From Flavobacterium sufflavum (GTDB lineage Bacteria > Bacteroidota > Bacteroidia > Flavobacteriales > Flavobacteriaceae), in contig NZ_SACJ01000007.1 in assembly GCF_004016525.1 (NCBI RefSeq), forward strand, positions 62,001 through 126,000: a stretch of 64,000 nucleotides of DNA, written 5' to 3'. Below, piece after piece: positions 10,501-18,773 of the stretch. The number at the start of each line of letters is the position of its first letter. Positions within the stretch are counted from its first letter, which is position 1. Position numbers and translations under genes: made by a program. The notes under the pieces are model-generated. The model ran no database searches. It had not been told where the DNA came from and saw only the letters and a program-made list of their open reading frames with translations.

Positions 10501-10565
10501 AGCTAAATGTAGGTGGTTCTCCACAAACTAGATTTTTCAATTTAGGCGTAAAAGCTTTATTTTAA
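7545..10565 (+). CDS. xusC: SusC-type TonB-dependent transporter, second and divergent
   Basis: A 1006-residue SusC-like receptor with a signal peptide (about 1-24), a carboxypeptidase-regulatory-like domain (VNGIVKSTEGKPVIGATLVS), a plug with LVLVDGIPRDAG and VAALYGSR-like sequence ending KGVIYITSKKG, and a barrel ending NLGVKALF. The canonical EEVVVVGYG motif between the N-terminal domain and the plug is missing and replaced by a VAFKKVQESELLGG stretch, so TonB contact or signalling may differ from the first SusC. It is the third gene of the xus operon and is paired with the SusD 29 nt downstream. The symbol is by synteny. Confidence 0.93.
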   Translation: MRYIQLKIVLCFLIIAFSPTILIAQVVRKIDVNGIVKSTEGKPVIGATLVSEKDNVSTNTDFEGKFSLNVPVNSNLLINAKGYITKSVVVTSGSTEINLILDKDQSVQVAFKKVQESELLGGVSYVNLPEILKKNYSTYSLDGLQAFVGGFNGNIWGSGGYLVLVDGIPRDAGTILPVEIEQVSFLKGVAAVALYGSRAAKGVIYITSKKGSIQKQQISVRVDAGIDVAKSFPKYLGSAEYMRYYNQARANDGLSPLYSDETIYNYASGVNPYRYADVDYYSSKYLKDFSKRYDANVEIKGGNNVAQYYTVVNFSNSGDLLNFGEAKNNNTNRFSIRGNVDLAINDFISCTIGTNAIYYNGRGVNTNYWNSAATTRPNRFTPLLPIDLIEQNDDTSQAMVNNSNYLIDGKYLLGGTQLDLNNSFAAIYAGGYNTYTNRQFQFNTGIDAKLNSFIDGLSFHSKFAVDYETSYNQAYNNTYAVYQADWNTYAGFDQITSLTKFGEDAKSGVQNISNSAYKQTIAFSSQFDYVKKINGVHNFSGMLIANGFQQSLSEVYHKVSNANLGLNLSYNYAGKYYAEFNEALVHSAKFAETKRNETSPTLSLGWRLSQENFLKNWTALDNLKLTVSAGILNTDLDVSNYYLYESIYSQTDGAWFSWRDGSLNRSTDSRRGENLGLTYAKKHEINVGLEASFLNKLITFNGSFFANKIKGNVIQANVLYPNYFTTGFPNSSFIPYINYNDDKRIGLDFNVRVNKRVGQVDLSLGITGNYYDTKASKRAEQFEDQYQNRQGKPLDALWGLKNEGFFMDNADIANHASQTFGQVKPGDIKYKDQNGDGIINSQDEVYLGKGGWSGAPFTGGVNFTAKWKNLTFFALATGQFGAYGMKNSSYFWIDGEDKYSVMVRNSWTVENQATATYPRLTTNTNDNNYRSSDFWIYSTNRIDLSRVQITYDFPKKMIQNSFINELGVYVNGANLLTISPERETMELNVGGSPQTRFFNLGVKALF

Positions 10566-10593
10566 ATTAACAAATCATTAAAAAATAAATGAT

Positions 10594-12345
10594 ATGAATA
10601 AAAGATTTTTAATAGTATTATCAGTCATCTTTATGTGTATTAGTTGTGATGATCTCATCGAACCAGCTATAGAAAATAACAGAGGACTTAGTGATATGTA
10701 TGCGGAAGCAGAATATGCACAGGGAATCTTACTGAATGCTTATACTAGGCTACCCGGTAATGGATGGACATTTAGTGATGTAGCAACCGATGATGCTGTA
10801 TCAAATGACGTTTCTAATAATTATCGTAAAGTTGCTACAGGACAATGGGCAGCTAATTTTAATCCATTAGATCAATGGACAAATTCTAAAGCAGCCATTC
10901 AATATTTGAATATTTTTCTGGCAGAAGCCGATAAAGTAAAATGGGCAAAAGATGAGAATGTTAGTTTGCTATTTAGAAAACGACTTAAAGGGGAAGCTTA
11001 TGGATTAAGAGCACTTTATATGTATTATTTATTACAGGCTCATTCAGGTGTGACAGAAAAGAATGGGTTATTAGGTGTTCCTATAGTATTAGAACCTGAA
11101 GTAGCAAATTCAAATTTTAATATACCTCGTAATACATTTGAAGAGTGTATGACTCAAATTTATAGTGATGTAGCAAAAGCTAAAGAACTACTTCCTTTAG
11201 ATTTTGAAGAAGCAATTAGTTTACCTCCGGGTTATGACAACTTGAATGATTATAATCGAGTTTTTGGGGATTATGCTAGACAAAGAATGAGTGGTAGAAT
11301 TGTAATGTTTGTAAAAGCACAAGCTGCTTTATTAGCTGCAAGTCCCGCTTTTAGTAATGGTAATTCAACAACTTGGAGCAATGCAGCTGATTATGCAGGG
11401 CAATTATTGGTTCTCAATGGAGGTATTACAGGATTAGATGCAAATGGTCTAACGTGGTATAAAAACACTGCAGAAATTGAAGCATTAGGCTCTGGAAAAA
11501 ACCCAAAAGAAGTGCTTTGGAGAACAGATATAGCTAATAGTAATAATTTAGAAGCAGATAATTTTCCTCCTACACTTTATGGTAGAGGACGTGTTAATCC
11601 CACGCAAAATTTAGTAGATGCCTTTCCTGCAGCTAATGGATATCCTATTACAAACGCATCAAGTAATTATGCGGCATCTAATCCTTATGCGAATCGTGAT
11701 CCTCGTTTAAAGGCTTTTATTTTGGTTAACCAAGATGTAGCGGGTGTTAGTTCAACCGTTATTACTACTGCTAGTAATGGAACTACAAATGATGGGCTTA
11801 ATAAGACAGCAACTTCTACAAGGACTGGCTATTATATGAAAAAATTACTAAGACAAGACGTGAATTTGAATCCTTCGTCAACGAGTACCCAAAGACATTA
11901 TAGACCACGTATGCGTTACACAGAATTATATTTAAATTATGCCGAGGCTGCTAATGAGGCTTGGGGACCTTTAGCTGCTGGGAGCTATGGTTTTTCAGCA
12001 TACGATGTGATAAAAGCGATAAGAAAACGTGCGGGTATAACCCAACCAGATAATTACCTGGAATCTATCAAATCAAGCAAAGACGCCATGCGTGATTTAA
12101 TTAGAAATGAACGCCGATTAGAATTATGTTTTGAAGGGTATCGTTTTTGGGATTTGCGTAGATGGAAATCAAGCTTAGTTGAATCAGCTCAAGGTATGAA
12201 CATTCAGGGAACTACTGCAGCACCTACATATACTAAAATCCCTTCTGTTGAGGATAGACTTTTTACGAGTGATATGTACTATGGTCCAATACCATATAGT
12301 GAAACGCTTAAGTTTAATGCATTGATTCAGAACAAAGGATGGTAA
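10594..12345 (+). CDS. xusD: SusD/RagB-type glycan-binding lipoprotein, second pair
   Basis: A 583-residue SusD homologue with lipobox CISC (Cys18) followed directly by Asp-Asp, an acidic +2/+3 signal like the lipoprotein export signal that sends Bacteroidota lipoproteins to the surface. SusD helices and the motif RNERRLELCFEGYRFWDLRR near the C-terminus are clear, and the protein ends ALIQNKGW. It partners the second SusC. Confidence 0.95.
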   Translation: MNKRFLIVLSVIFMCISCDDLIEPAIENNRGLSDMYAEAEYAQGILLNAYTRLPGNGWTFSDVATDDAVSNDVSNNYRKVATGQWAANFNPLDQWTNSKAAIQYLNIFLAEADKVKWAKDENVSLLFRKRLKGEAYGLRALYMYYLLQAHSGVTEKNGLLGVPIVLEPEVANSNFNIPRNTFEECMTQIYSDVAKAKELLPLDFEEAISLPPGYDNLNDYNRVFGDYARQRMSGRIVMFVKAQAALLAASPAFSNGNSTTWSNAADYAGQLLVLNGGITGLDANGLTWYKNTAEIEALGSGKNPKEVLWRTDIANSNNLEADNFPPTLYGRGRVNPTQNLVDAFPAANGYPITNASSNYAASNPYANRDPRLKAFILVNQDVAGVSSTVITTASNGTTNDGLNKTATSTRTGYYMKKLLRQDVNLNPSSTSTQRHYRPRMRYTELYLNYAEAANEAWGPLAAGSYGFSAYDVIKAIRKRAGITQPDNYLESIKSSKDAMRDLIRNERRLELCFEGYRFWDLRRWKSSLVESAQGMNIQGTTAAPTYTKIPSVEDRLFTSDMYYGPIPYSETLKFNALIQNKGW

Positions 12346-12399
12346 GTTTTGTAAGACTTATATATAGTGCTATTTATTTTTAATATAATATCAAAAAAA

Positions 12400-13434
12400 A
12401 TGAAAAATAAGATATTTTTAATGTTCGCAATTTTATTTATCACTTTAACATCTTGTTCAAATGAAGATGTAGTGTTTGATAATTTTGATTACCAGTCTGT
12501 TTACTTTGCTTATCAATTTCCTGTTAGAACAATAACTTTGGGAGAAGATGTTTTTGACACATCTTTAGATAATGAACATAAATGCAGAATAATGGCTACT
12601 TTGGGAGGTGTTTATAGTAATGATAAAAATGTTACTATTGATGTGCAAGTAGCTAATCCGCTAACTACAGGATTGTTGTTTAAAGCAGCAGGTGATAATA
12701 TTCTTCCAATGCCTAGCAATTATTATACATTATTGTCTGATAAAATTGTTATTTCCAATGGACAGATAACAGGTGGTGTTGATGTTCAACTGACAGATGC
12801 TTTTTTTGCAGATCCACTTGCTGTAAAAAACACTTATGTGATTCCTCTTAAGATGACTAATGTTATCAATGCTGATACTATTTTATCAGGCAAGGCATTA
12901 GTTGCTAATCCTAATAGAGCTATTGCTGGTGATTGGGCTGTTGCTCCGAAGGATTTTATATTTTATGCTGTAAAATATGTTAATCCTTGGGATGGTTTTT
13001 ATTTGCGTAGAGGAAAAGATGTTATTGTAGGCAACAATGGAAATACTTCGTTGAATAAAACAATTGTTAGACATAAAACCTATGTTGAGAATGATGAGGT
13101 ATTCAAAATTAATACCCTTTCGTTGACTAATATAGATTTTCCGGTTGTCTACAAAGACGCCAGTGGCAATAATATCAATTGTAAATTAATACTTTCTTTT
13201 GATGGGACTGGTAATTGTACAGTTTCTTCTTCTAGTCCGAGTAGTTATACAGCAACCGGTACGGGTAAATTTGTAAAAAGAGGAGAGAAAAATAGCTGGG
13301 GTTCTAAAGACCGTGATGCACTTTATCTTAATTATACGGTTAATTTACCGAGTTTTAATGTTGCAACAAATGATACATTGGTATTAAGAGATAGAGGTGT
13401 TAAGGTGGAGACATTTAACCCTGTTCTTAAATAA
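12400..13434 (+). CDS. xusE: DUF1735-type surface lipoprotein, XusE-like
   Basis: A 344-residue lipoprotein with lipobox LTSC (Cys19 from the chosen start). ATG at 12400 is preferred over an in-frame GTG at 12367 because it begins the signal peptide MKNKIFLMFAIL. An N-terminal DUF1735/BT_3987-like domain (about 30-165) is followed by a C-terminal beta domain starting near GDWAVAPKDF. Homologues in this position are thought to be accessory glycan-binding proteins of the SusCD complex. It lies 54 nt after SusD and 40 nt before the GH10. The role is inferred from synteny and domain type. Confidence 0.8.
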   Translation: MKNKIFLMFAILFITLTSCSNEDVVFDNFDYQSVYFAYQFPVRTITLGEDVFDTSLDNEHKCRIMATLGGVYSNDKNVTIDVQVANPLTTGLLFKAAGDNILPMPSNYYTLLSDKIVISNGQITGGVDVQLTDAFFADPLAVKNTYVIPLKMTNVINADTILSGKALVANPNRAIAGDWAVAPKDFIFYAVKYVNPWDGFYLRRGKDVIVGNNGNTSLNKTIVRHKTYVENDEVFKINTLSLTNIDFPVVYKDASGNNINCKLILSFDGTGNCTVSSSSPSSYTATGTGKFVKRGEKNSWGSKDRDALYLNYTVNLPSFNVATNDTLVLRDRGVKVETFNPVLK

Positions 13435-13474
13435 TTTATTATGATAATTTTTATCTATTAAAAAATTAAACGAT

Positions 13475-15148
13475 ATGAGAAAAATATACAAAATTGTACC
13501 ATTTGCTGCGTTTTTAGTAACCTTAGCATCATGTACAGAATCACATCTGCTTTCATACGATGTTGAAAAACCTATAACTATTGCTAACCAGGAACAAATT
13601 AATGCTTATTCCGATTTAAAGACTTACGTTGATAGAGCGACTAATCCTGATTTTAAATTAGGTGCTGGAATTTCTTTATCTGATTATACAACTAAAAGTT
13701 TGATGTATAGGTTAGTCAATAGAAATTTTGATGAGATTACTTTGGGGTATGAGATGAAACATGGTGCAATAGTTCAATCGGATGGGAGTCTTTCCCTTGA
13801 TAATGTCAATAAATTATTAAAAACTGCTCAAGAGGCTAATGTGTCGGTTTTTGGTCATACCCTTTGTTGGCACGCCAATCAGAATGCGACTTATTTAAAA
13901 AAATTGATTGCCCCTGATGTTCTATCAACAACAGGTCCAGGTTGGGATTTGATAATGGAAAATAATTTTGAGACCGATAATAGTTCAAATTATCAGGTTA
14001 ATTCAAATGTAACTACTGGTTATACTACAGTTGGTCAAGGGGCAAACGGAACAGGAAGAGCACTTAAATTAACTAATGCCAGCGTTCGTGCTAATGAGTG
14101 GGATGCACAGCTTTACATAAAGTTTTCTCCGGCTGTACAAGTGGGCGAGAAATACAAACTTACTATGGATGTGCGTGCTGATGCTGTAGGATCTTCCCCT
14201 ACTCAGGCACAATTAAACCCTGGTGGTTATAAGCATTGGGATTTCTTTGGCTCTGTTCCCTATACTTCCTCTTGGGCAACTTATGTTAAAGAGATTACGG
14301 TTACCGAACAAATGAAAGACTGTAATACAATTGCCTTTAATCTTGGAAAAACTGCCACTAGTTTTTATTATGATAATGTCAAAATAGAAAAGTATAATGC
14401 AACGGGTAGTATTCAAACAAAGGAGAAAACGCCTGAGCAGAAGAAGACTATCATTGGTCAAGCCCTTGATAAATGGATAACAGCTATGGTTACTAATTGT
14501 GCTCCTTATGTAAAAGCTTGGGATGTTGTCAATGAGCCAATGGATGATGGACAACCGTATGAGTTAAAAACAGCTGTAGGTAGAACAAATATGGCTGCTG
14601 ATGAATTCTACTGGCAAGATTATTTAGGAAAAGATTATGCTGTAGAGGCTTTTAGACTTGCCAGATTACATGGTAATTCAACGGATAAGTTGTTTATAAA
14701 TGACTATAATCTAGAGTACAGTACGGATAAATGTAAAGGTCTTATTCAGTATGTGAATTATATTGAAAGTAAAGGACAAAAAGTTGATGGTATAGGTACT
14801 CAGATGCATATTAGTATAAGTTCTAACAAAGATAAAATTGAAACGATGTTCCAATTACTTGCCGCTACTGGTAAACTTATAAAAGTTTCAGAACTGGATG
14901 TAGCAGCAGGGCTTAGTCCTACAGAATATGATCTTCAAAAGCAAGCAGAGATGTATAAATTTGTTGTGGATATGTATATGAAATATATCCCAGCAACTAA
15001 GAGATACGGAATTACTGTTTGGGGATTAACCGATAGTAAGGCAAATTCTTCTTGGTTACCAGGTCAGAATCAAGGTTTATGGGATGTTAATTTTACTCGT
15101 AAACTTTCTTATACTAGTTTTTCAGAAGGACTTAAATCCCTGAAATAA
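13475..15148 (+). CDS. GH10 endo-1,4-beta-xylanase with inserted carbohydrate-binding module
   Basis: A 557-residue lipoprotein (lipobox LASC, Cys20). The GH10 barrel is split: strands up to VFGHTLCWHANQNATYL (about residue 140), then a roughly 150-residue CBM4/9-like beta-sandwich insert (about 155-305) holding WDLIMENNFE and SFYYDNVKIEKY, then the rest of the barrel. The acid/base Glu354 is in WDVVNEPMDD and the nucleophile Glu473 in KVSELDVA. This matches the insert-bearing Xyn10C class of Prevotella and Bacteroides, which are surface xylanases that make oligosaccharides for the neighbouring SusCD pairs. Confidence 0.93.
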   Translation: MRKIYKIVPFAAFLVTLASCTESHLLSYDVEKPITIANQEQINAYSDLKTYVDRATNPDFKLGAGISLSDYTTKSLMYRLVNRNFDEITLGYEMKHGAIVQSDGSLSLDNVNKLLKTAQEANVSVFGHTLCWHANQNATYLKKLIAPDVLSTTGPGWDLIMENNFETDNSSNYQVNSNVTTGYTTVGQGANGTGRALKLTNASVRANEWDAQLYIKFSPAVQVGEKYKLTMDVRADAVGSSPTQAQLNPGGYKHWDFFGSVPYTSSWATYVKEITVTEQMKDCNTIAFNLGKTATSFYYDNVKIEKYNATGSIQTKEKTPEQKKTIIGQALDKWITAMVTNCAPYVKAWDVVNEPMDDGQPYELKTAVGRTNMAADEFYWQDYLGKDYAVEAFRLARLHGNSTDKLFINDYNLEYSTDKCKGLIQYVNYIESKGQKVDGIGTQMHISISSNKDKIETMFQLLAATGKLIKVSELDVAAGLSPTEYDLQKQAEMYKFVVDMYMKYIPATKRYGITVWGLTDSKANSSWLPGQNQGLWDVNFTRKLSYTSFSEGLKSLK

Positions 15149-15213
15149 ATTATATAATAGTTGATAATCTATTCAATTATTTACAATCAAGCTTAAATAT
15201 CTAACTTGAGTTT

Positions 15214-15255
15214 ACCCTTTGGGCGTACTTATTTTTTTAATTACGTTCAAAGGGT
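15214..15255 (+). promoter_or_regulatory. Stem-loop between the GH10 and GH5 genes
   Basis: ACCCTTTGGGCGTA (15214-15227) pairs with TACGTTCAAAGGGT (15242-15255): 14 pairs including two G-U, with a 14-nt T-rich loop. It lies 24 nt before the GH5 start. No strong T run follows, so it may be an RNA-processing or 3'-protection hairpin or a weak terminator that sets the GH5 level. Confidence 0.5.
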
Positions 15256-15279
15256 TTATTAATTTTAAAATCAGTCAAA

Positions 15280-16518
15280 ATGAAATTATATAAATTATTT
15301 AGCATACAATTTGCTTTTTTGTTTTTGTTTTCCTGTTCTAAGGACGATACTCCTACTAAATCAGAACCTAAAGATGTACCAGTTGTAGAAACTATTGCCT
15401 GGCCATTAGCTACACCTAAGCTAAAAGTTGTTGGTAAATACCTAAAAGATCCTTGTGGTAATATAGTTAAATTACATGGTGTTGCAATGACTCCTAGTCC
15501 TTGGTTCAATGGTGGAGCTGTTGGCGAATGGCGTTGGAATAATTATGATGTGGCTGCATGTTTAGCCTATAATAAAGCTGTAATGAATAAGTTATCTGAT
15601 GCCAATCAAGGTTGGTATCTAAACTATGTGCGATTGCATATAGATCCTTATTGGACAAACAATTTAGGGGTTTCAGGTATTCAAGAAAATGATATTTCAC
15701 AATTCAATTTTGAAAGGTTTAAATCGGCCATTGATAATGTTATTCTACCACTTATTGCACATGCAAAAACCAGAGGAATGTACATTATTTTGCGTCCGCC
15801 TGGTGTTTGCCCTGAGCAAATAGCAGTAGGAGGTGCTTATCATGATTACTTAAAATTAATTTGGGATTATATATCGAAACATCCATCATTGAAAAATTCA
15901 GACCATGTGATGTTTGAATTAGCCAATGAACCTATAAGAATAAAACTTCCCGATGGTACTTATGGAGCCAATACCCAAGCTCATTTTGATCAGTTGAAAT
16001 TATTTTTTCAACCAATAGTTGATTTAATTCGTGCCAATGGTGCCAATAATATTCTTTGGATTCCAGGTTCAGGATGGCAATCACAATATAAAGGCTATGC
16101 CGTTAATCCTATTGCAGGAGAGAATATAGGTTATTCAGTGCATATTTATCCAGGTTATTGGGGTAAGGATAATAATGATCCAGCCTTATTTAGAGCCAAT
16201 TGGAATGAAAATATAAAACCTGTTGCTGATATAGCGCCAATCGCCATTACAGAAATTGATTGGGGACCAGACAAGTATGCTGTTTGGGGAAAAGGAGGAG
16301 TAACCGGAACTGCAGGCGGATGGGGATTTGGAGCTAATTTTAAACTTCTAACTGATGAATCAGCTAACGTAAGCTGGAATGTTTTATCTCCAGAAAACCT
16401 TATAGATAAAGGATCTGTAAATGGAGGTATCGCATATAATAATGATCCGCAAGCTTGTGCAAATCCAGTTTACAAATGGTTTAAAGAGTATGCTAAAAAA
16501 ACGGTTATTTGCAATTAA
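15280..16518 (+). CDS. GH5 family endo-glycanase lipoprotein, probable xylanase
   Basis: A 412-residue lipoprotein with lipobox LFSC (Cys19) followed by SKDD, a surface-export type signal. The GH5 barrel begins at GKYLKDPCGNIVKLHGVAMT. The predicted acid/base is Glu217 in MFELANEP and the nucleophile is Glu325 in AITEIDWG, with SVHIYPGYW between them. It is the last gene of the xus operon, just before a strong terminator. Xylan specificity is inferred from context. The GH5 subfamily cannot be set by eye, and mannan or glucan activity is not excluded. Confidence 0.85.
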   Translation: MKLYKLFSIQFAFLFLFSCSKDDTPTKSEPKDVPVVETIAWPLATPKLKVVGKYLKDPCGNIVKLHGVAMTPSPWFNGGAVGEWRWNNYDVAACLAYNKAVMNKLSDANQGWYLNYVRLHIDPYWTNNLGVSGIQENDISQFNFERFKSAIDNVILPLIAHAKTRGMYIILRPPGVCPEQIAVGGAYHDYLKLIWDYISKHPSLKNSDHVMFELANEPIRIKLPDGTYGANTQAHFDQLKLFFQPIVDLIRANGANNILWIPGSGWQSQYKGYAVNPIAGENIGYSVHIYPGYWGKDNNDPALFRANWNENIKPVADIAPIAITEIDWGPDKYAVWGKGGVTGTAGGWGFGANFKLLTDESANVSWNVLSPENLIDKGSVNGGIAYNNDPQACANPVYKWFKEYAKKTVICN

Positions 16519-16571
16519 TGTTAATTTGTGTTATAACGAATCTTGTAGTAAAAGAGAATCCGTTTTTATTG

Positions 16572-16599
16572 AGGCTGCCCTTTTCGGGCAGCCTTTTTT
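16572..16599 (+). terminator. Terminator of the xus operon
   Basis: AGGCTGCCC (16572-16580) and GGGCAGCCT (16586-16594) form a perfect GC-rich stem with a TTTTC loop, followed by a T run to 16599. Confidence 0.9.
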
Positions 16600-16630
16600 A
16601 GGCTTATGTAGTACCTTGTAATTTATCCAT

Positions 16631-16663
16631 AAAAAAACCGTCAAAAGTAAATTTTGACGGTTT
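16631..16663 (-). terminator. Terminator of the transketolase genes
   Basis: A 12-bp stem AAACCGTCAAAA / TTTTGACGGTTT (16635-16646 and 16652-16663) with a T run on the minus strand. It lies 23 nt after the transketolase C-subunit stop. Confidence 0.85.
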
Positions 16664-16685
16664 CGTTTTATATTTCAGAATCGAA

Positions 16686-17639
16686 TTATTTTCTAGCAAT
16701 AACTCTTTCTACAGCTTCAACAATTGCTTGATTGTTTAATTTGTATTTTTCCATTAATTGCTCAGGAGTTCCAGATTCACCAAAACTATCTCTAACAGCT
16801 ACAAATTCTTGTGGAGTAGGATTGTTTACGGCTAATACACCTGCAATACTTTCTCCAAGACCACCAAGGTAGTTGTGCTCTTCAGCTGTAACGATACATT
16901 TAGTTTTAGCTACCGATTTCAAAATAGCTTCTGCATCTAATGGTTTAATCGTGTGGATGTTGATTACTTCAGCAGAAATTCCTTTTTCTTCTAATTTTTC
17001 AGCAGCAATTAAAGCTTCCCAAACCAAGTGACCTGTAGCAACAATAGTTACATTAGTACCTTCGTTTAATAGGATTGCTTTACCGATGATGAAAGGTTCG
17101 TCAGTAGGAGTAAAGTTAGGTACAACCGGACGTCCAAAACGCAGGTAAGCAGGACCGTGGTGATCAGCTAATGCAATTGTAGCGGCTTTTGTTTGGTTGT
17201 GGTCACAAGTGTTGATTACAGTCATTCCTGGTAACATTTTCATCAAACCGATATCTTCAAGGATTTGGTGAGTTGCCCCATCTTCTCCTAAAGTTAATCC
17301 GGCGTGAGAAGCACAGATTTTTACGTTTTTGTCAGAGTAAGCAACTGATTGACGAATTTGGTCATAAACCCTTCCTGTAGAAAAGTTAGCAAAAGTTCCT
17401 GTGAAAGGAATTTTTCCACCAATAGTTAAACCTGCAGCAATTCCAATCATGTTTGCTTCAGCAATACCGATTTGGAAAAAACGCTCCGGGTGATTTTTCT
17501 TGAAATCATCAAATTTTAATGATCCAATTAAATCCGCACAAAGTGCTACTACATTTTCATTTTTCTGACCTAATTCAGTCATTCCCACTCCAAAACCTGA
17601 ACGGGTATCTTTACTTCCTGTATTTATATATTTTTTCAT
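16686..17639 (-). CDS. Transketolase, C-terminal subunit
   Basis: A 317-residue protein carrying the pyrimidine-binding and C-terminal domains of transketolase. Seen are RFFQIGIAEANMIGIAAGLT (thiamine pyrophosphate pyrimidine site, with the conserved Glu), THQILEDIGLMKMLPGMTV, and the C-terminal fold with GGLGESIAGVL. It acts in the non-oxidative pentose phosphate pathway as a complex with the N-terminal subunit encoded 63 nt upstream. Split transketolases are known in many bacteria and archaea, so this is not a frameshift. DXS is unlikely because the DXS-specific regions are absent. Confidence 0.92.
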   Translation of the reverse strand: MKKYINTGSKDTRSGFGVGMTELGQKNENVVALCADLIGSLKFDDFKKNHPERFFQIGIAEANMIGIAAGLTIGGKIPFTGTFANFSTGRVYDQIRQSVAYSDKNVKICASHAGLTLGEDGATHQILEDIGLMKMLPGMTVINTCDHNQTKAATIALADHHGPAYLRFGRPVVPNFTPTDEPFIIGKAILLNEGTNVTIVATGHLVWEALIAAEKLEEKGISAEVINIHTIKPLDAEAILKSVAKTKCIVTAEEHNYLGGLGESIAGVLAVNNPTPQEFVAVRDSFGESGTPEQLMEKYKLNNQAIVEAVERVIARK

Positions 17640-17702
17640 TTTTTAATTTAGATTTTTGCTAGCATTCTACTGAATACTAAATTACTGAATACTGAACACT
17701 TA

Positions 17703-18557
17703 TTAGTAATCTGAATTGCCTCCAGTATTATAATTTTGTCCTAAAGCGTTTTCAAGTTGAGCATCGTTAGGTGCTTTACCATGCCAAGCATGACTGTACA
17801 TCATATAGTCAACTCCATTACCCATTTCAGTATGCAACAATACACAAACTGGTTTCCCTTTTCCAGTTCTTGCTTTTGCTTCATTCATTCCAGCAATGAT
17901 TGCTTCAACATCATTTCCTTTAGTGATTTCAACCACTTCCCAATCAAAAGCTTCAAATTTAGCACGGATACTTCCTATACATAAAACTTCGTCAGTAGTT
18001 CCGTCAATTTGTTTTCCGTTTAAATCTACTGTAGCGATAAGGTTGTCAACATTTTTAGCAGAAGCATACATGATAGCTTCCCAGTTTTGACCTTCCTGCA
18101 ATTCACCATCACCGTGAAGTGTATAAACGATATGATTGTCTTTGTTTAATTTTTTAGCTTGCGCTGCTCCAATTGCTACTGATAATCCTTGACCTAGAGA
18201 ACCAGATGCAATACGTACTCCCGGCAAATTGTCGTGAGTAGTTGGGTGTCCTTGTAATCTTGAATTTAACAAACGGAAAGTTGCTAATTCAGCTACTGGA
18301 AAATACCCGCTTCTTGCCAGAACACTATAAAAAACAGGAGAGATATGACCGTTTGATAAGAAGAACAAATCTTCTCCAGCTCCGTCCATGTCCCAACCTT
18401 CTTTGCGGTTCATTATATTTTGATACAAGGCTACCAAAAATTCGGTACAACCTAGAGAACCTCCTGGATGACCTGAATTAACAGCGTGTACCATTCGAAG
18501 GATGTCTCTTCTTACTTGGATAATTAAATCGTTTAATTGTTGAGTGTTAGGTTTCAT
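17703..18557 (-). CDS. Transketolase, N-terminal subunit
   Basis: A 284-residue protein with the thiamine-pyrophosphate fold: HAVNSGHPGGSLGCTEFLVAL near the start, SGSLGQGLSVAIGAA, and the cofactor motif GDGELQEGQNWEA ending VDLNGKQIDG (GDG-X-N type). It pairs with the C-subunit gene downstream. Together they connect xylose-derived pentose phosphates to glycolysis, which fits their place next to the xylan genes. The upstream hairpin at 18629-18658 suggests they form a transcription unit separate from the GH operon. Confidence 0.93.
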   Translation of the reverse strand: MKPNTQQLNDLIIQVRRDILRMVHAVNSGHPGGSLGCTEFLVALYQNIMNRKEGWDMDGAGEDLFFLSNGHISPVFYSVLARSGYFPVAELATFRLLNSRLQGHPTTHDNLPGVRIASGSLGQGLSVAIGAAQAKKLNKDNHIVYTLHGDGELQEGQNWEAIMYASAKNVDNLIATVDLNGKQIDGTTDEVLCIGSIRAKFEAFDWEVVEITKGNDVEAIIAGMNEAKARTGKGKPVCVLLHTEMGNGVDYMMYSHAWHGKAPNDAQLENALGQNYNTGGNSDY

Positions 18558-18628
18558 TTTATGTTTTTAGGATTAATCTCTTTAGATTTATTTTACCCAA
18601 ACGCTACTTTTTTGCAATAGAAAGTTTC

Positions 18629-18658
18629 AAACATCAATTTTTTTATAAATTGATGTTT
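18629..18658 (-). terminator. Hairpin between the GH operon and the transketolase genes
   Basis: A perfect 12-bp stem AAACATCAATTT / AAATTGATGTTT (18629-18640 and 18647-18658) with a 6-nt loop. The downstream T run on the minus strand is weak, so it may be a leaky terminator or a 3'-end stabiliser. Confidence 0.6.
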
Positions 18659-18773
18659 AATGGAATCCATTATATTAAGATTATTTACTTTGAGAAAGTA
18701 GTGATACAAAAAAAAAGGTAAAACAATAATAAACAGAAAACTAGTGTTTTTATTTTTTTGGAAATTTAGAAGT

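Noticed and set aside
16686..18557. Frameshifted transketolase
   Set aside because: Both halves have their own start, stop and full domains and are separated by 63 nt; split transketolase is a known form.
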